From a virus, in IMG/VR virus record IMGVR_UViG_3300030104_004631, positions 24,153 through 88,152 of that record: a stretch of DNA of 64,000 bases. One strand, given 5' to 3'. The notes beneath the pieces were generated by a model. The model had not been told where the DNA came from and did no database searches. It worked only from the letters and a program-made list of their open reading frames with translations. Below, piece by piece: positions 60,852 to 64,000 of this stretch. Positions within the stretch are counted from its first letter, which is position 1; each line of letters begins with the position of its first letter. Both the position numbers and the translations under genes were made by a program.

Positions 60852-61919
60852 ATGACTTTCGCCCCAAACCCTGTGACCACTGAGCAATTAGTTCAGTATC
60901 TTTCTGAACATGTTGGAGATGAAGTTGGATGTAAGAATGTTAAAGAGGCAGCAACTCAATTAAAACTATCTTATGCTACCGCTTGTAAGCGTTTGAAGTC
61001 TTATAAAGCAGGTATTGGTAAGTGGAATTTGACTGCTGAACAAATTGAGAAAGCATATGAAGCACCTGCTGTAAATTCTGCTGCAAATTACATACCTGAA
61101 AAGGATGATTCTTATGTTCCTTTTGGTAACTTCAATAGTGTACGTAAAGTTATTTCATCTCGTAAATTCTATCCCACTTTCATTACAGGACTCTCAGGTA
61201 ATGGTAAAACAATGTCTGTTGAGCAAGCATGTGCTGCAGCAAAGAGAGAGTTGATTCGTGTCAACATCACAATCGAAACAGATGAGGATGATCTTATTGG
61301 TGGGTTCCGTCTTGTTAATGGTGATACTGTTTGGCATAACGGACCAGTCGTGGAAGCTCTTGAGAGGGGAGCTGTGTTGCTTCTAGATGAGATTGATTTA
61401 GCATCTAACAAGATCTTGTGTCTCCAGTCAGTCTTAGAAGGTAAAGGAGTGTTCCTTAAGAAGATCGGTAAGTATGTGCGTCCTTCTAGTGGATTTAATG
61501 TTATTGCAACCGCAAATACTAAAGGTAAAGGTTCTGAGGATGGTCGTTTTGTTGGAACTAACATTCTTAATGAAGCATTCCTTGAGAGATTCCCAATTAC
61601 ATTTGAGCAAGAGTATCCTACTTCTACTATAGAGACTAAGATCCTACTCAATGCTGGATGTGAGAAAGAGTTTACTGATAACCTAATCAAGTGGGCAGGT
61701 ATTATTCGTAAGACTTTCTTTGATGGTGGAGTAGATGAGGTCATTACCACTCGTCGTTTGGTTCATATCGTTCAGGCATATGACATTTTTGGTAATCGTC
61801 TGGATGCTATTACTAAGTGTGTGAATCGTTTTGATGACGATACCAAACAATCTTTCCTAGATCTCTATACTAAGGTTGACGCAGGAGAAGATTCAGAGTA
61901 TACTGATGAGGAGAAATAA
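60852..61919 (+). CDS. cobS: CobS-like AAA+ ATPase
   Basis: 355 residues. Residues ~10-60 look like a helix-turn-helix-type domain ('KNVKEAATQLKLSYATACKR'). The AAA+ core has Walker A 'GLSGNGKT' (113-120), 'ETDEDDLIGGFRL' as in MoxR/CobS, Walker B 'VLLLDEIDLAS' and sensor 'NVIATANTKGKG'. CobS is common in T4-like cyanophages; in bacteria it powers cobalt insertion with CobT. The upstream vWA protein is its likely partner. Confidence 0.9.
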   Translation: MTFAPNPVTTEQLVQYLSEHVGDEVGCKNVKEAATQLKLSYATACKRLKSYKAGIGKWNLTAEQIEKAYEAPAVNSAANYIPEKDDSYVPFGNFNSVRKVISSRKFYPTFITGLSGNGKTMSVEQACAAAKRELIRVNITIETDEDDLIGGFRLVNGDTVWHNGPVVEALERGAVLLLDEIDLASNKILCLQSVLEGKGVFLKKIGKYVRPSSGFNVIATANTKGKGSEDGRFVGTNILNEAFLERFPITFEQEYPTSTIETKILLNAGCEKEFTDNLIKWAGIIRKTFFDGGVDEVITTRRLVHIVQAYDIFGNRLDAITKCVNRFDDDTKQSFLDLYTKVDAGEDSEYTDEEK

Positions 61920-61922
61920 AAT

Positions 61923-62234
61923 ATGATGAAGTACAATGAAAATGAGATCTTGAAAGAGGTCTCAGACTATATTAGTCAAACTTACAGGGGTCACTACTCC
62001 TCAAACAATGTTCAGACATTGGACTTGATTGATTCAGTAGGTGACGCAGAGGCATTCTGTAGGTCTAACATATTGAAATATGCCTCAAGGTATGATAGAA
62101 AGGGTACAGCACGTAAGGACATCATTAAGATTATCCATTATGCTGTACTCCTTCTACACTTTAACGATAAGACTGCTGCAGCAAATGCTCTCCAGTCCAC
62201 CTCCACTCCTTTCTCCGTTGATTATGACAAGTAA
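61923..62234 (+). CDS. Hypothetical, DUF3310-like
   Basis: 103 residues. 'TLDLIDSVGDAEAFCRSNIL' followed by 'KYASRYDRKGTARKDIIKII' resembles the DUF3310 pattern (lDxIe...f..GNvlKYv.R...K....DL.Ka..Y). Short helical protein, probably in nucleotide metabolism or replication by context. It abuts gp45. Confidence 0.65.
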   Translation: MMKYNENEILKEVSDYISQTYRGHYSSNNVQTLDLIDSVGDAEAFCRSNILKYASRYDRKGTARKDIIKIIHYAVLLLHFNDKTAAANALQSTSTPFSVDYDK

Positions 62235-62894
62235 ATGACAGTAATTACCAAACCAACAATTGAAGTCCTTAAGAACTTTTGTTCTATCAACAAATCTATT
62301 GTTATTAAACCTGGCAATCAAATTGCTACGCTTAGTATTAATAAGAATATACTTGCTATTGCTGATGTTGAAGAGCAGTTTGACTCCCAAATTTCTATCT
62401 ATGATCTGGGAGTATTCCTTGGAGGTCTATCTTTATTTGATCAACCAAAGATCGATACTACAGATTCAAATTATGTCACTGTAAGTGATCAGCGTGGAAA
62501 GTCTAAGACTCGTTTCTTCTATGCTGATCCTGATATAATTACGCAACCTCCAGAGAAAGAGATTGCTATTCCTTCTGTGGATGTTAAGTTTCGTCTTGAG
62601 GCAGGTATTTTGCAGCAACTTCAACGTGCTGCTATGGTCTATCAATTACCAGACCTATGTCTTTATGGAGATGGTACTGAGATGAGTCTATGTGTAACTG
62701 ATAAGAAGAATGATACTTCTAATAGTTACTCAGTTCAGGTTGGTGTTAGTGATGATGAGTTCTGTTATTGTTTCAAAGTTGAGAATTTAAAACTTCTTGC
62801 TGGAGATTATAATGTAACTATTAGTAAGCAGAATGTTGCCCTCTTCCAAGGTAGTGGCATTAAATACTTTATTGCACTGGAACCTAATGCCTAA
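62235..62894 (+). CDS. gp45: Sliding clamp gp45
   Basis: 219 residues (T4: 228). 'LKNFCSINKSIVIKPGNQIA' and the repeated beta-alpha-beta layout fit the trimeric clamp; the C-terminal 'NVALFQGSGIKYFIALEPNA' is typical of cyanophage gp45. It tethers polymerase and, in T4, activates gp55-dependent late promoters. It overlaps gp44 by 8 nt. Confidence 0.92.
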   Translation: MTVITKPTIEVLKNFCSINKSIVIKPGNQIATLSINKNILAIADVEEQFDSQISIYDLGVFLGGLSLFDQPKIDTTDSNYVTVSDQRGKSKTRFFYADPDIITQPPEKEIAIPSVDVKFRLEAGILQQLQRAAMVYQLPDLCLYGDGTEMSLCVTDKKNDTSNSYSVQVGVSDDEFCYCFKVENLKLLAGDYNVTISKQNVALFQGSGIKYFIALEPNA

Positions 62895-63831
62895 TGATTT
62901 TTTATGGGTAGAGAAGTATCGTCCGAAAACTATTGAGGACTGTATACTTCCTACAGATGTGAAGAGTACCTTTAAAGGTTTTGTAGATCAGGGTGAGATT
63001 CCCAATCTATTACTTTCTGGTACTGCTGGTGTAGGCAAGACAACCATTGCTAAAGCACTATGTAACGAATTAGGGGTAGATAGTTATGTCATTAATGGGT
63101 CTGATGAGGGTAGATTCTTGGACACTGTACGCAATCAGGCAAAATCCTTTGCTGCTACTGTTTCTCTTACATCTACATCTCGTCATAAAGTTCTCATTAT
63201 TGATGAAGCAGACAATACGACAGCGGATGTACAACTACTCCTCAGGGCATCGATTGAAGAGTTTCAAAAGAACTGCAGGTTCATATTCACGTGTAACTTT
63301 AAGAATAAAATCATAGAACCATTACATAGTAGAACAACAGTAATAGATTTCAATGTCCGTGGAAAAACTAAACAAACTCTGGCGGCAGAGTTCTTTGAAA
63401 GATGTAGAGATATCTTGTCCAGAGAGAAAGTACGGTTCAATGACAAAGTGGTTGCCACAGTCGTCCAACAATACTTCCCAGACTTCAGAAGAGTCCTTAA
63501 CGAACTCCAGAGATATAGCTCTACAGGTGATATCGACACTGGAATCCTTGCAACGTTAGGTGATGCTAAGATAGATACACTGGTAGATGCATTAAAGAAT
63601 AAGAAGTTCAATGATGTGAAGAAGTGGGTTACTCAAAATCTTGATAGTGATCCTGTTTCTATAATGCGTAAATTGTATGACAATCTGTCCTCTGTGATGG
63701 ATGGTCCTAGTGTTGCTGCAGCAGTATTAATTATTGCTGAGTATCAATACAAATCTGCCTTTGTAGTGGATCAGGAGATTAACCTCCTTGCATGTTTAAC
63801 TCAATTAATGTTGGAGTGTAACTTTAAATGA
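62887..63831 (+). CDS. gp44: Clamp loader ATPase gp44
   Basis: 314 residues (T4: 319) from the ATG at 62887 ('MPNDFLWVEKYRPKTIEDCI'). Walker A 'GTAGVGKT' (45-52), Walker B 'VLIIDEAD' (102-109), sensor 'FIFTCNFKNKII' and an SRT-like finger 'HSRTTVIDF'. It loads gp45 with gp62. Its stop overlaps the pyrE start by 3 nt. Confidence 0.95.
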   Translation: MPNDFLWVEKYRPKTIEDCILPTDVKSTFKGFVDQGEIPNLLLSGTAGVGKTTIAKALCNELGVDSYVINGSDEGRFLDTVRNQAKSFAATVSLTSTSRHKVLIIDEADNTTADVQLLLRASIEEFQKNCRFIFTCNFKNKIIEPLHSRTTVIDFNVRGKTKQTLAAEFFERCRDILSREKVRFNDKVVATVVQQYFPDFRRVLNELQRYSSTGDIDTGILATLGDAKIDTLVDALKNKKFNDVKKWVTQNLDSDPVSIMRKLYDNLSSVMDGPSVAAAVLIIAEYQYKSAFVVDQEINLLACLTQLMLECNFK

Positions 63832-64000
63832 CTTATGAAAAGCACAAAGCGACCCTTCTCAAACTCCTAAAGGAGAGAGCATATAAAAAGGGAGCGTATA
63901 CATTATCATCTGGCAAACGCTCAGAACATTATGTTAATTGTAAACCTGTAACACTATCGTGTGAGGGTAATGCACTCCTATCATCATTGATTTATAGTGA
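63828..64000 (+). CDS. pyrE: Orotate phosphoribosyltransferase PyrE, 3' end outside window
   Basis: 57 residues visible, running off the window end. 'KKGAYTLSSGKRSEHYVNCK' then PVTLS matches the N-terminal substrate segment of PyrE (F-TLSSGxxSxxYxxxK), which makes OMP from orotate and PRPP in pyrimidine synthesis. It starts in an ATGA overlap with gp44, at the position where T4 has gene 62. Confidence 0.85.
   Translation, partial: MTYEKHKATLLKLLKERAYKKGAYTLSSGKRSEHYVNCKPVTLSCEGNALLSSLIYS

Noticed and set aside
62531-62539. TGATATAAT inside gp45 as a promoter
   Set aside because: It lies in mid-gene, 350 nt before gp44, with no -35; likely chance.

Overview
The window comes from a T4-like myovirus of marine picocyanobacteria (Prochlorococcus or Synechococcus). 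It is AT-rich, compact and coded entirely on the + strand, and many genes overlap by 1-20 nt. It carries the T4 core in T4-like blocks: gp8, gp13-gp14-gp15-gp16, gp17-gp18-gp19-gp20-gp21-gp22-gp23, gp3, uvsY-uvsW, gp55, gp47-gp46 and gp45-gp44. It also carries cyanophage-type auxiliary genes: purM, purN, pyrE, a tryptophan-halogenase-like gene, cobS and a 2OG-Fe(II) oxygenase. No photosystem gene, integrase, insertion sequence or CRISPR array was seen.

Layout. 1-18.7 kb: very large baseplate and fibre proteins, including gp8 and a 2,534-residue protein, with cupredoxin-like and YHYH-like domains in two of them. 18.7-26.2 kb: three small genes, a terminator and a 2,205-residue repeat-rich fibre. 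26.2-29.2 kb: neck, tail-stabiliser and small terminase genes. 29.2-37.4 kb: an accessory block between gp16 and gp17 with basic proteins, a membrane protein/lipoprotein pair, purM, a halogenase, a nuclease and tiny genes. 37.4-47.3 kb: packaging, tail and capsid genes. 47.4-48.7 kb: a stand-alone class II aminoacyl-tRNA-synthetase-like gene followed 7 nt later by an unusual tRNA. 48.7-55.8 kb: gp3, recombination genes and late sigma. 55.8-60.8 kb: small overlapping genes, purN and a metallopeptidase/vWA protein. 60.8-64 kb: cobS, clamp, clamp-loader ATPase and the start of pyrE.

Two promoter types are visible. NATAAATA or CTAAATA boxes (late, gp55-type) precede most structural units. TGnTATAAT extended -10 boxes, one with a perfect TTGACA at 17 bp, precede replication, regulatory and accessory units. 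Intrinsic terminators follow the small genes before the fibre, gp18, gp23 and the gene after the tRNA.

The most notable signals are: (1) the minimal synthetase-like gene paired with a tRNA that has a GTT anticodon but a long variable arm; (2) a 53-residue lipoprotein frame with its own ribosome binding site nested inside uvsW, resembling an Rz1-type outer-membrane spanin; (3) a beta-module recurring across sheath, neck, baseplate and fibre proteins; (4) copper-ligand-like cupredoxin motifs in virion proteins. No database search was possible, so all family assignments come from reading motifs, lengths and gene order.
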